This document shows, in pieces, positions 11,918-23,818 of a stretch of DNA of 64,000 nt. The stretch spans positions 2,478,633 through 2,542,632 of the forward strand of contig OX442421.1 in the NCBI GenBank assembly GCA_949361645.1. The letters are read 5' to 3'. Made by a program: the position numbers and the translations under genes. The notes under the pieces were generated by a model. That model had not been told where the DNA came from and made no database searches. It worked only from the letters and a program-made list of their open reading frames with translations. The DNA is from Spongilla lacustris (taxonomy: Eukaryota > Porifera > Demospongiae > Spongillida > Spongillidae). Each line of letters starts with the position of its first letter. Positions within the stretch are counted from its first letter, which is position 1.

Positions 11918-14058
11918 TTACTTTTGTCTATATCTAGAGCCATATGAAGTGACTGCAATGAATTGTGTTTCCGGGAAGACATAAGTATTTAAGTTTTTCC
12001 CGCTCAAATTGCTGACATCAGCAGCCTGAATAAGGTGCAGCCTCGGCTGATAGCAGCGCATACTGCTAATGACGAGCTGCAGAAAACAGAGAGGTGCATG
12101 GGGATAGTCAGGGTCAGAAGTGCATGACTCACATGTTCGCTCAAGCTGTTGTTGGTCAACTTCAGCTTATTGAAGGTAACCACACTGTCCATCCAGTGAG
12201 AGCCCAGTGCTGGGGAATCAGGATGGACGTACATGAATAGATGTGTGGAAGAGCACTTCTCTTTGAAGCTCTTGATCCAAGCTGAGTTATAATATTTGTA
12301 ACGGAATTTATCAACTGGTGACATATCAATGAGGAGCACGTAGGGCTTGGAGGGTTCCAGGTTGAACAGCTGCACGTTTATTTGTGGAAACATCTGCCTA
12401 CACATGTAGAATTCATGAGCAGGGAACAAGTGACCCTTCCCTCCAATTAATCCATGAACATGAATATAATGTGGCTATTCTGAGGTGGAAAAATCAATAC
12501 TTATACTGAACCTGCATGAAAGAGCGGAACTATGATAAAATTAATATCATGTTGGTCATGTTCACAGAGCTTTGCATAGCAAAATTTCAATGCTTAAACA
12601 GCTCAGACAGTGATCCTCTGGTTGATCCAGTTCCTGATCAAACTATGCTGCCAACAGTAAGTTTGACAGAGTCTGTCATACCATAAACTGCATGTGTTTA
12701 AAGCCATCATGTCAAGCTTACTGTTGGCAGTGCAGTTTGATCCGGAGCTGGATAGGCAGGAGGATCAATGTTCGAGCTGGAAGGAAAGACTTTGAGCATT
12801 GCCATTTTATTATGCAAAGGTCAGGGAATATGACGCAATGCCGTTGTGCTTTGTAGATCTATAAGGATGGTAAGTGTGTGTATAGTTAGGAGTGCATGTG
12901 AATGTGCAGTTGTTGTAGTGATGGAGAGCATATTGTGTTCTCTGTTTTTTGAACACATCAGACGAGATGTGGGTCGACTTCCTCTAAATACATTTATAGG
13001 CAAAATAGTTGGCCCCTGATCATGTATTGCCGGAAGTATGCATGGAAATTGGGCTCTATATATCCCCCTGGTCACGATTTATTGTCATCTTTAGAGATGA
13101 ATAACGCGGAATAGCCCAATGTGAAATAGTGAACATTAACAAACCAACTGTATTAGGACACTCACCGACCACAGCGAGTAATTGTCATCTCTGTCCGCTC
13201 AGCCGAGAACTGTTTCCACAATGCCCTGTTCTCCAGAACAGCAATTATGGGGCTGTCGGTTTGTTTGAGCGGTGACACCCTTTCGCTCGCATAGTTGGGA
13301 GAACTGATATCCACGTTAAGCTTCGACATGGGCGTTGAGCGAGTACCAGACATTGTAATCTATTAACAGAAAGCTAAAAAGGTCACGTTAGCACTAAATT
13401 GCCCCCCCCCCCCCCCCCCCCCCCCCTACGCTAGCGCTGGCACTGGGGTGAAGAAGGTAGAGCTTTGTTTGCAAGAAGATTAACGTACAAAGCTACAATA
13501 AGGTTAACTGTGACACGCTCGTACAGGAACATGAGGTTGTACCCTGGGTTGTTGTACATAACTTGTATGGTTTTAAAATCCCATTTTCACTCTCAGTACC
13601 GTAGGTAGAGGGCGTGGTGTCCATCCGAACTGCCAGCGGAGGCAATTCAGTGTCGTAAGTTAAACCAACAAATCCAGTCTGTTTAACAGCCTAGATAAAG
13701 CCATGGCAAATTCAGACGTCCTACAAGTTAGATCTAGAACCTAAATCATTTTTAGCTACGTACATTTGAGTCTGGGTACGAGACTATTTCTCATTTTCCA
13801 CCCCCCCCCCCCCCCCCCCCCCCTTGGATTTGCCGCTGGGAACCGGAAGCTAAACTACACAAATGACCTTTTACTTACCCCTACTTCAGTACTGATCGTT
13901 GACCCCTTTTCATCTTGCGTGGCGATCTGGGACATCTCTTCCTCGTCCTCCACGTCATAAAGTAACGCAGCTTTTATCCTTTTTGCATCCGAGGCACTAC
14001 CTACATCGGGGTGTTGGAGGCGTGTCCTACTCATACTGATAGTAAGTTCTGAAGGCAA
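11918..14058 (-). CDS. T-box transcription factor gene
   Basis: Exons on the minus strand: 14058-13879, 13359-13166, 12397-12133, 12076-about 11918. Donors GTAAGT, GTGAGT and GTGAGT and their acceptors join in consistent phases. Exon 1 is acidic and Ser-rich with no domain. The T-box DNA-binding domain begins in exon 2 (ENRALWKQF...EMTITRCG), continues in exon 3 (MFPQINVQLF, LLIDMSPVD, HPDSPALGSHWM, KLKLTNN) and in exon 4 (YQPRLHLIQ, FPETQFIAVTSY). T-box proteins are nuclear developmental regulators that bind TCACACCT-like sites. The last third of the domain after AVTSY is not found: the read-through frame stops at 11918, so either a divergent exon follows (a weak candidate lies near 11,780) or the gene is truncated. 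Family not assignable. Introns 1 and 2 (about 520 and 770 bp) are longer than elsewhere in the window; a poly(C) run lies in intron 1. Confidence 0.88.
13402..13426 (+). repeat. poly(C) tract, about 25 nt
   Basis: Uninterrupted C run in the first intron of the T-box gene. Confidence 0.95.
13801..13823 (+). repeat. poly(C) tract, about 23 nt
   Basis: Uninterrupted C run just downstream of the T-box exon 1 donor. At 13,770-13,785 is a fragment TCTGGGTACGAGACTA, like the right end of the TAGTCTCG MITE family, without its left end. Confidence 0.9.
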
Positions 14059-15039
14059 GGTGCCACGTTCCCGCCAAATGTTATGTAGACGTCATAAGTG
14101 TCGTCATCGCGGCGGTGTAATTAATTAGTGCTGAATTCTACAATTGTATCATAAATCATATTATTTTGAAACATCGATCTTAGCAAGCAGATATGTATCA
14201 AATATGTTTTGCTAGTATGCCCTTATCTGATACAACCATATAGAGAGATATAAAACCAGCATTACAGGTGTCATCATTCTTGGTCAATGTTGTTTTTTTT
14301 CTTTCCCCCCCCTTAATTTGCTGTACTTACAAACAATGTCATAACCCTTTTTTTTTTCAACTTCTGGGGCCAGACCTGCCTGTTGACAGAAGTGCGCAAA
14401 AACAGTCCTGGAGATGGTTGTTGAGCCATTACAAACCCACTATGCCTACAAGACAAGTTATGGAATGATGAACAGCTGCATCAATGCCAGAGAAAGAGAA
14501 AGCACAGGTCTGTACATAAAGGCAGGCCTAGCCAAAAGTTGATGAGAACCTGCATGTCTGGGGACTTGATTCCTCAGTTCTGCCATGAGATTCACAACTT
14601 GTGACCATATCCTGGGGGTGAAGAGAGGAAGCTCATGACTTGTAATTGTGTCACCACACCAAGAAGAATAAACAAAAACACTGACAAACATGCAGTGGTG
14701 TATCCAGGGTGGTACTCCAGGTGCTTTAGTACCCGTATTACCGTAAACGTTGTTATCAAATGTTATTAACAATAACTATTAATAAGTCATGTCAGCCTCC
14801 TCTCCATCCCCCCCCCCCCCTTTCACTTTTTGTACCTGGGCAGGTATGTAAGGTACAGAACAGTATATGTGGTTGACATATGTAACCAACATGTAATTGG
14901 TTACATTTCATTTGTCAAAATTTAAATTTGGATGTATCATTTGGAAAGGCATGCCAAAACTTGGTTACTATAGAAAACTGGCATTTGGAAAGACAAAAAG
15001 GACACCTCACAAAACATATCATTTTGTTTCACCATCAGA
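14059..15039. other. Non-coding stretch
   Basis: No supported gene. Includes short C and T runs. A 104-codon minus-strand frame at 14458-14772 has no motif. Confidence 0.45.
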
Positions 15040-15294
15040 TTGGCTCAAACACATGTTACATTTTGTGAATTATTGCATGACAGTTGCAATAGATCTAATC
15101 CAGAGGGCTTGTTAGGTTGGAAGACTTTTGGTGATCCCCAGAGACATTTTTTTCATCTACTCTTAAACATTGATTGGTTTAAGCTCTTTGCACGTTCTGA
15201 ATACAAAGTGTCGGCCATTATGACTGTACTGAACTTACCTACGAAAGAGAGTTTCAAAACAAAATTGACAATGGATTTAGGGAATAATGCCTAA
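15040..15294 (+). pseudogene. Transposase fragment (Tnp2/EnSpm-like core scrap)
   Basis: Contains LLLNIDWFKLFARSEYKVSA and VLNLPTKESFK, which resemble the conserved NVDWFqP...YSVGAIY...vLNLPR stretch of Tnp2-type transposase proteins common in invertebrate genomes. Only this about 85-residue piece is readable; flanks have stops. Probably a decayed insertion. Confidence 0.5.
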
Positions 15295-16130
15295 AGTAAA
15301 TACATGTATCAATATATTTTTAAAACCACTTGATTGTTAATGATTTGATGCTGTTATGGGGAGGAATCTCAATAGGTCACTCCAACTGGCAATACTGTAT
15401 GAGCTGCACTCCTTGGAGTATCAGCAGACATACCAGCACTAATAAAAGTATCCCAGTTTCTAGGACACAAAGCTGATTTAGAATGTTCTTGATGCACAAT
15501 CAAGGCTGAATGAGATCCTACAGTCAGAGGTGCTTCTGGGAAAATGAGTTATTTTACCCCTGCTGCACCACCTTTAAGAACAATGACCCAGATATTGGGA
15601 CAAACCAAAGTACATGTATCAATCGTTCCAGATCTAGAGCTGATGATGTAGCCATTCAAAAGAAAAATGGAATTAGATACAGCGAGTTACTTAGATATTG
15701 ATTTGGTAGATGTGTAATGTCACGTAAAGCTAGTCTGGGGACTGTCGGTGACGTCAATAAATTATGTTCTAATATATATGCATTTGGCGGGTCAACTACG
15801 CTGCACAGCCGGTTGGAAAGAATGATCCGTGTTCCGGACCGCTTCGTAATAATAGCGAGACAATATTATTCGACGGATCATCCAGAACACAACTGCAAAT
15901 GACTATATAAACAGTGATTGTGTGTATCGTTGCATGTCTGGTGTGAGTCATTAAATCGGCTGTAAAACGCTCTGAAGAAAGAGAAAGAATCGGTAAGTCA
16001 TTTAATGAATTCAGCTTCGTACTACGCACCTGCAAACTAGTTGTAAAATGTCTTACAAAACCCTGAATAATTTGCACGCCACGGCAGCCGCAATGGAACA
16101 GCACAAGTGTCAATTGGATGATTTGTGCCG
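15295..16130. other. No gene recognised
   Basis: Non-coding DNA between the transposase scrap and the GTCCCCCC-bordered element. No motif-bearing frame. Confidence 0.4.
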
Positions 16131-17203
16131 GTGTCGTAGTGCACAATGTCCCCCCTAAAAGTTGTCCCCCCGGACGTTTTGCACTAGTGTACAATGTCCC
16201 CCCGGACATTCTGCACTAGTGTACAATGTCCCCCCGGACAATCTACACTAGGGCAAACTGTCCCCCTCCAGGGTAAAATGTCCCCCCTCATAACATTTTA
16301 TTTCATCGATGACAAGGCTGGGAAACTTTTACGGCAGTACACGGGATCGCCGTGACGCCATTACTCGGTAGCTCCTAACCGTCGCCAAAGCTGCATGTCG
16401 TTCCGCCGCTTGAAATGTTCATTGTAACCAATACTGACACACATACACGAACATTTAGAATTATAGTATTAAATTCCTTTTAACGAATACACAGCTCGTA
16501 TCCTTTCCGTGTCGTCAAAGCACTCATTGAAACCAATAAAATTCCTTAAGGATTGGGGATTGATATATACTTCATGGCTGAAATCTCATCAGTATGAGAG
16601 ATTGAAATATATATATTGAGATCAACTTGGATCATAGCCTGAAAAGTAATGTCACATAAACACAGCGCTAGCTCCACACTGCGTGCACCGCCTGACATAT
16701 CAGATTCTCGGGATAGGCTATTCCCATCGTCAGTTCATCTGTTGCGTGATAGTACAACTGATCAGTCGGGTACCCAGATTAAAACCCATCCAGCGTAAAA
16801 ACCATGCATCCTGCGTCCAGGGTGGGAATAGTGTAAAAACCTTATTTGGAGGGGGTTTTGTCGAATGTAGACGTATGAATTGAATTATTGCTTCAACATT
16901 CGACAGAACTAGGGTAGAACCACATGTATTCCTATCCTGGACGCACAATCCAGGCAGGATAGTTTTTACGCTATATAAGGACGGGTCTTTGTTAAAAACC
17001 AGCCTGTTGGACGTTTATAACTGCCTTTGTTATCCTATAGGTACGACATTGCGCCCTAGTGTGGAGTGTCCAGGGGGGGACATTTTACCCTAGGGGGGAC
17101 AGTTTGCCCTAGTGCAGAATGTCCGGGGGGACATTGTGCCCTAGTGCGGAATGTCCGGGGGGACATTCTGCACGGGGGGACAATCCGCCCTCCCACACCG
17201 TAA
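16131..17203. mobile_element. MITE-like element with inverted arrays of GTCCCCCC motifs
   Basis: The left edge (16,131-16,290) has about five repeats of the type TGTCCCCCCGGAC...GCACTAGTGTACAA. The right edge (17,041-17,203) has the inverse, CTAGTGC(A/G)GAATGTCCGGGGGGACA. So a 1.07-kb unit is flanked by inverted subterminal repeat arrays, as in many non-autonomous DNA transposons. The interior has no transposase. Exact ends and target duplication are not resolved. Confidence 0.65.
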
Positions 17204-18095
17204 CATTCTTTGATGCCCAAACACACCTTGTTTAGGTACTTCTATATTTGACGTACGTGTACCGATCGCGAAAAAGTGGTAATCGAAATAATGAGAAAAA
17301 TTGTGACGGAAGTGATGGATTCAAATTGTACGGAACATAGAAACGAAGGCTAGTTTGGCAGCAATTGAGGACTGCATGTGCTGTGCTTTTCAGGTAGGAT
17401 ACTAAATTATCTAAGCCTTTGTGAAGTCAAAACCTAGAAAACTACACTTGTTCAATATTTCTGGCGGGCTGAAATAAGCGTTGACTTTCATATTTTGCAA
17501 AAGGTTTATATGAGTTGAGCGGCGGGGATAGAGTTATGATAAACAGGTCCCAAAGGTTATTATCTGCTTGCATTTCTTTTTTCATGGACTTCAGACGATT
17601 CACAAGGTGTTATCAAATGGCCTACGTGTTTGCACTTGGTATACGCTTTGTGTAAAACCAAATCACTTACAAAGTCTCCTAGTGTAACAAGCACTGTTTT
17701 TTTTTACTAGTTTTTGTAACTTTTAAAACAGCAGAAAATAGTTTTATGTATAGAATGATCGAACACATTATAACTCCAATTGGAGTGTACCTTAATTTTC
17801 GAGCGGCGCAACTTTTTAGTTAAGATTCCTTTCATGGCTAATGCAAAAATACTAGGGATTGCAATTCTGTAATTTACAACCGATTCCAAAGGTGCTTTTT
17901 AAACAAGGTTTTCATTTCAAGCCTAGTCCCCAGGCCATGTGTATTGACTTACTTTTACGGTATTAGGATGAAGGCTGCTAATGATTTTAACAAGCATCTT
18001 GAAAATTTTAGAAGTGGCTGCATGCATGCAGTACTAAGAAAAGGATTGGTGATGTACCTATATACAAAAAAAGCATTTCAGACACTGCCATAAAG
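17204..18095. other. No gene recognised
   Basis: A/T-rich non-coding DNA. Confidence 0.4.
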
Positions 18096-18407
18096 GTGGC
18101 TTCTCAGCAAGCTGGAGCATTTATCAACATGGATGCCTTACATAGGTCAGTACAACGTTTCACAGATACAATAAAAACAACGAAGAAGCGTGTAGATCGG
18201 AATTGCGATGCCACAATTAATCTGTTAGATGAGCACTTTATCCTTCCAATTCAAACACTTTCAGCACCTCATACTTCTACCTCATTGTGTCCAGCAGAGG
18301 ACAAATCAAGTAGTTATATTTGTTCCACCTCACGGAAGCTAAGAATCCACTGTGAAAAACTTAACGATGCATGTTTACACAGAAAATTGAAACTAAGGAG
18401 ATTTTGA
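18096..18407 (+). pseudogene. Protein fragment of an unknown repeated family
   Basis: An open frame of 103 codons containing RNCDATINLLDEHFILPIQ. The minus-strand frame at 44996-45277 has the parallel FNCDTILIIQLLDEQFALPKQ in a similar context. Two diverged copies suggest a dispersed coding repeat, perhaps a transposon gene scrap. Function unknown. Confidence 0.35.
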
Positions 18408-19253
18408 TTTCAAAGCAGCTCCTCAAGCGAAAGTTTCAAACTATAAGAAACAGAAAGGTCAAACATGCCAAAAGGTACTGCTACGTACTGGAAACATGAT
18501 GAAAATCAGGATGACGGAGATGACGTTACAACGACCATTTATGAGTTCTTAGTTGACTATGTTACTGATGACCTGTACATACCTGAAATCGTTATTTAGT
18601 CCTATGTATATGCATAGATATGTGTACCCTACATGTAGTTACGTTCTGGCATGATAACCGGCGTTCAATGGTTCAATAGCTGCAGTAAAGAGAACATAAA
18701 CCATCACAATTTTTTCTAACGATCGCGCATACTGTACCGACAGTACCGTTCACTCAAAATGCAATGTTTGGAACGCTGTAACTCTTGATATACTACTCCA
18801 AATATGATGCATAAGGTATCGTTTTGCAGCATTTTTTTTGCTCTTGTAGAAGGTAACAAAATCGCACCACAAAACACGATTTGAAAAAAATCTTGAAGTA
18901 CCTACCTTGTTCAGTAGAACACAGTTTCATATTCAACAATACCTCGTCTAAAGGGTCATCACGTGTTCCATTCAGTAACTGTACAGCGAATTCCAACGGG
19001 TACAAATCATTACAACCGTTGCTAGGTGAGGTAAGTGAATTTCGGGGCATAGGTCTAAATGTCCACTAATTCAATGGATTGAAACACCCGTGACATAATC
19101 AGTAGGCCTGTAATTTGTGCATGTGCAGCTACTGATATATCTGTATAATTATAAAGGTGCAAGCATTCCGTGCATGGTATATGGATACAATGCAAAGTGC
19201 AGCAGATAGTATGCAGGCATTGTTTCCTTGCAACTATATACTGGTTATGACAC
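18408..19253. other. No gene recognised
   Basis: Non-coding DNA; small open frames on both strands overlap each other and carry no motif. Confidence 0.4.
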
Positions 19254-19375
19254 TGTAGCGCACATGCGCATTAGTAATTAGGGCGTGGTGTGCACATGCG
19301 CGGGTGGTAGAACTCGTAGTATTTAATCATATTCTATTTGTACTGTGTGTGTCTTTCCTGATTGATATATCCGCT
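19254..19375 (+). mobile_element. Solo LTR of gypsy family A
   Basis: Nearly identical to the 125-bp LTR at 34363-34487 (TGTAGCGCACATGCGC start, GATATATCCGCT end) but lacks the last ACA. No gypsy coding sequence is next to it, so it is probably left by LTR-LTR recombination or truncation. Confidence 0.9.
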
Positions 19376-21824
19376 CGTGGCCAGAAATTGCGGACATGAA
19401 TGATTTGAATTCCGTAATACGCGTAATAAAAAAATTGTACAGAATGTCTATGGAGAATTTCCAACAATCACTCACACTTTTGTGACGAAGTCTTCTAGCT
19501 AAGTTTGTAGACGTTTAAGTGATAGAGTAGATACAATCGCATACTTTGTATATATTTTGTTCCGTCAAAATGTGCGCGCAGTGAATTCCACACGAGGGTT
19601 TGCCTTATTGTGTACTTCTCAATGGCTGACTTGACATTCATCTCTCTTTTTCATTGTAGGTTTGTCGCGTGGACCATCTACTCTTGTTTGTAGGGTGGCC
19701 AACAAAGCTAGAACTATCAGGCTATGTACTTTACCAACGTTTTTCTACTTCCCATGTGCACACATAATTCCAAATTCAAGTGTATAACCGCTACTACTTC
19801 ATCAGTACAATTTAGTCGTATAACGAAGATACTTAATAACCACGTATTAGTTACGATGTACAGGTACTTGGCCCTATTCCACAAAAGGATCTCACATACG
19901 TGGCATGGCCAGTCATGCTTGGTATAGGGTATGTGCGCTCATTCAGTCATAATCATTGCTGCCATTGCAATGAGCTTCAATGTTGGTGCCGGGATCTCTT
20001 TCCGCTCTGGTAGGCCTATGCTTCCAAGCTAGCAATATGTACGTGTAGTTACTAGTCCTCTGCCTACTGAAAACGAGTAAAACCTAAGTGTTTCTGTTAG
20101 TCTGAAACTCAGTAGAGCAGCGATTCTGCCGTAGGCCCCCCCCCCCCCCCCCCCCACCCGTATTAGCCTACGCCGCTACGCATATACCCGATAGCCAGCC
20201 GTCATTCCAGCCGCGCCCTGGCTGAAAACTTATCTATGTCTATAAGTGGTCCCAACGTGCAAACAGCATATCTTGGGTGTGCTTTAATGGTTCCTTGGGA
20301 GCGCTCTGCATGCCATGGTATCCAAACACCAGAGACTGTTCTCCACATATCATGTCCCACAGTATAGGAAAACAGTAACTGTCTATTGCTGAAGTCAGGT
20401 GATATAGTTACATATATAGATGTCAGTTCTCAATTACCCTCCCCCAACCATATGACCTATATATATGCATGCACTCTACAATGGTATCTATGCAAGCAGC
20501 AGAGGCTGTACGTTATCCACATGTCCCTCAGTACAGGATAATGTGTCTTGGGTGTGTTTGTCAGCTTCATTAATGACTGATGCCTTCTTAAAAATTAGTG
20601 TAGTAACCACTTGAACGGACCATGCATGCATGCAGACATAGATTTTCAAGCGATTTTAAATAAATAACACTATACATGTATATATATATATCTGTATCAT
20701 CGCAATCTGCATTTGCCATATTTTTGGTTCATTCTGTTCTTGAGAGTGTGAGAGTGCGAATTGAGAGTCATTAGATCACAGTGCGGAACTAGGACTGCAG
20801 CAAGAGAAGCTATGCTGCCTCCGCTGGAGACACTATAGTGGTAACAGTTCAATTGAGGGTCTAATGGATCGGATGGTGTTTCTTCGCTGCTAATACCTTA
20901 CCGTTTATTTGAGGAATGGGCCAACGCTCGGAGTACGGAAACGAACTTTGATTGTCTGGCTAGACCATGCTGTGAATAAGGTCTATAGGTTGTCTGCAAT
21001 TATGACCTATATATTGTCTCTCTTGTTACTCCTGTACTATAATCAGTTTAGATGTTTTGAATGAGCTCTGCATGATGTTGCCTGCAGGAGTTCATAATGT
21101 TTGCCTTCAAACATCCACTGGCCTATGAATGTGATAAAATGGTGCATTCCAACAGATAATCATGGCTTTACCACTGTACTTTTGTGCATCTAATGTACAA
21201 CAACCATGCACAAGAGTTATTTCAGGGTTTTTTTTTTACACGTAGCTGTTCGTATGTGTGACGCTTGTTTCGTATATTTTATAAATTATAGATGTACATC
21301 TCCTTTAATCACACATGTTTCACACAACTGCTATGGACTTCCTATTTTCAACGCATGATATACTACACATTAGCAGCTGTATATGGTAAAATGTATATTG
21401 TGGGATCTAGCTTGCTTTAACTTCGAACGCTTTGGCTTAAAACTTACTCGAAAGAAACGGCAAAACACCACTCCATTATCATTCCCGCCTGATGTAGTGA
21501 ACCCTCGTGTTAAAATACTCAATCGGTTATTGTGATTAGTTCCGCTATTGTGTCGCGTGAGAAATGCACGAAATGACTTGGTATCTGGGTTGTAAAAACG
21601 CTCAACTAAATTTGCGCATGGTATGTAGGATATAGTTTTGATAGTGTTTTGGCAACAACACTGAAAAACATGTCAGGACCTGTTGTTATTATACATGCAC
21701 TAGTCTGGCAAGTATCGTGAAGACTCGTTTTTCTCGTTGCAGATACATAGGTTTGGCACACTATATCGTAGTCTTATACTATTCAGTACCGGATCCAAGA
21801 AGCGGGCACAACGTCAACGGGCCC

Positions 21825-21827
<3 letters not shown>
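19376..21827. other. Non-coding stretch with a poly(C) run
   Basis: About 2.4 kb without a recognisable gene. A poly(C) tract sits at 20136-20155. Confidence 0.5.

Positions 21828-21865
<38 letters not shown>
21828..21865 (+). repeat. poly(C) tract, about 38 nt
   Basis: Longest C run of the window. Open frames through it only encode a poly-proline artefact. Confidence 0.95.
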
Positions 21866-21867
<2 letters not shown>

Positions 21868-22334
21868 CATGTATGTGTACGCGAACATAGCAGAAATGGC
21901 CTACACGTACATCTACGTACACGTGGTCAGGGCCAAGTATGAAACGATTTATCGCGGGACATAATTGTAATTCGGCTCTTACAATAGAAGTACGTATATT
22001 ACATTAGCCGGCCGTTTAGCGTATGTTATTCAATTTTCCCAGAGATAATATCTCTAACGAGAGCATGTGTAACGTATCGAAAAGTACCAAAAACCGAGCA
22101 TAAGCTCCGTGGAGGTAAATAAAGTAAATAACGCCCACGCGTCATATGTGACCATCTACTTAGCCGACTGGTGCCTAGTATTTTTTAAACAAATAAACGG
22201 TGAGTTCGGTACATGTGCTATCAACGGCGATGTATCTGCGCATTGAACATATAGAGGCTGAGCTCTTGATCTGTCGCTCCTCAGCCTCGATCTGCAATTA
22301 CATTTTTAGTGCAGCTTTTACGTACTTTTGGGGG

Positions 22335-22460
22335 TTTTCTACGCAAAAAAAAGCGTTGGCTTCTCGGGCTCCGCCCCAGACCCCCTAGCTGGGCGGGAGG
22401 GGTGCCCCCCTCCCCGGGGCGGCCCCACCCCTTGCCACGCCCCCCTCCCAATTCGCCTGT
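22335..22460. repeat. GC-rich dispersed repeat
   Basis: AAAAAAGCGTTGGCTTCTCGG and the following CCAGACCCCCTAGCTGGGCGGG stretch recur at 63,350-63,545 in the same orientation, where the repeat is split by a MITE. Confidence 0.7.
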
Positions 22461-22509
22461 GAGCAGAGTCTCGTGAGCAGACGACACATCAATATTTAAA
22501 AGATGACGC

Positions 22510-22775
22510 AGTATCACGCAATGACATACGTTTATGAATATAGTTAATTATGCTCAGTTATAATTAATCAATTTGTCTTGAATTTAGTTAATGGATGCTT
22601 AATGTTGTTTTCATGATACTTGTACATTATAATCAGACCGATTTTTAGCGAATACTGAACGTGTTTGGAATTCAATTTGGAAAAATTAATTTTAGCTAAT
22701 TGATTTCAATTAATAATTTCTTTTCTTGAAACATGATAAATCATTAAAAAAGGTGAAAATTTTATTGGTGAAATC
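22510..22775. repeat. AT-rich repeat, paralogue of 61,035-62,860
   Basis: Aligns with the flanks of the fold-back element: GACATACGTTTATGAATA, TTTGTCTTGAATTTA, GTTAATGGATGCTTAATGTT and the closing GAAACATGATAAATCATT all recur. It represents the uninserted version of that site. Confidence 0.8.
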
Positions 22776-22834
22776 AGAATTCTCAAATCTCTATCACAAC
22801 CTTACACATTCACTCATGTCCTCAATTTCTGGCC

Positions 22835-23562
22835 ATGTACACTGGTGTCAGAAGTGGGATCATGGACGAAGAAGAAAAAGCGGACAGCTCGCAGGGAGTC
22901 ACCGGGAGTCGGGTCATGACAAAAGACAGCGCGCAGCCGGGAGTCACCGGGAGTAGGGTCATGACTGAAGACAGCCCGCGGAGAGTCACCCGATACAGTG
23001 TTCGGCCTCCGTCGCGTTTTGCAGGCAAGGGGGCTGACTTCAGGTTATGGATGCAGCGCGTAGAGCTCTACTTCATGGAAGCTGCAGGTTCCCGAGGATA
23101 AGAGAGGGCAGGAGTTAGCCTCCTTATTGGACGACGAACCATTTCGTATCGTGAGTCAGATGGGTTTGTTGAATTTTTACAGCGGTATAGATTATGCAGC
23201 TGTGAAGGAGTGCCTTGAAAAGTAGTTTGCACCTTCTGGAATACAGTTGGAGTGGCAACGCAAATTCCACACGGGACAGCAAGGGCAGGCCGAGTCGATG
23301 ATAGAATTTTCGGCAAGGCTGCGTATGCTTGTGGACAAGGCATATCCATCATGGGCGGCGGAAGAACGCCTGGAACTAGTTCGTAATCAGTTTATTCACG
23401 GCATTCTTTCTTCCTCTATCCAGCTTAAGCTTCTGCAAGAACAAGTGGATACACTGGAAGCTGCTACTGAGTTGGCCTGCAGGTTGGAGTCTGTTGAATC
23501 GGCACTGAAGTCCTTTCCGAAGACAGCGGCAGGCGTCACAACGACTCTGGACTGTTCTGAGG
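22835..23562 (+). pseudogene. gag: gypsy family A gag fragment (plus strand)
   Basis: Homologous to the minus-strand gag at 31,140-31,806. It starts after a possible primer-binding site (TGGTGTCAGAAGTGGGATC at about 22,841) and an ATG at about 22,864. The frame is broken near 23,090 and at an in-frame TAG near 23,223. It ends in direct contact with an oppositely oriented LTR at about 23,563, so it is a rearrangement product. Confidence 0.82.
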
Positions 23563-23684
23563 GAGCTGATATATCAATCAGGAAGATACACACAGTACAA
23601 ATAGAATATGATTAAATGCTACGAGTTCTACCACCCGCGCATGTGCACACCACGCCCTAATTACTAATGCGCATGTGCGCTACA
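23563..23684 (-). mobile_element. LTR of gypsy family A, minus orientation
   Basis: Reverse complement of the LTR at 34363-34487, missing a few bases at the junction with the gag fragment. It is the 3' LTR of the minus-strand element. A pyrimidine stretch at 23,685-23,705 is the polypurine tract of the element seen on the other strand. Confidence 0.88.
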
Positions 23685-23818
23685 CTATTCCCTCCTCTCT
23701 CTCTGAAAGTTCGTCATGTCTCATAGATGTTATGTCCATAACGATCCGGCTTGCTCCTGTGTCGAACTGGTCTCGTTCTTTCAGACTGGATTACTGGAGG
23801 TGGTTCAACTACTGGAAG

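Noticed and set aside
12600..12790. Imperfect inverted repeat around TTGATC and TACTGTTGGCAG
   Set aside because: Arms are short and mismatched; no target duplication visible.
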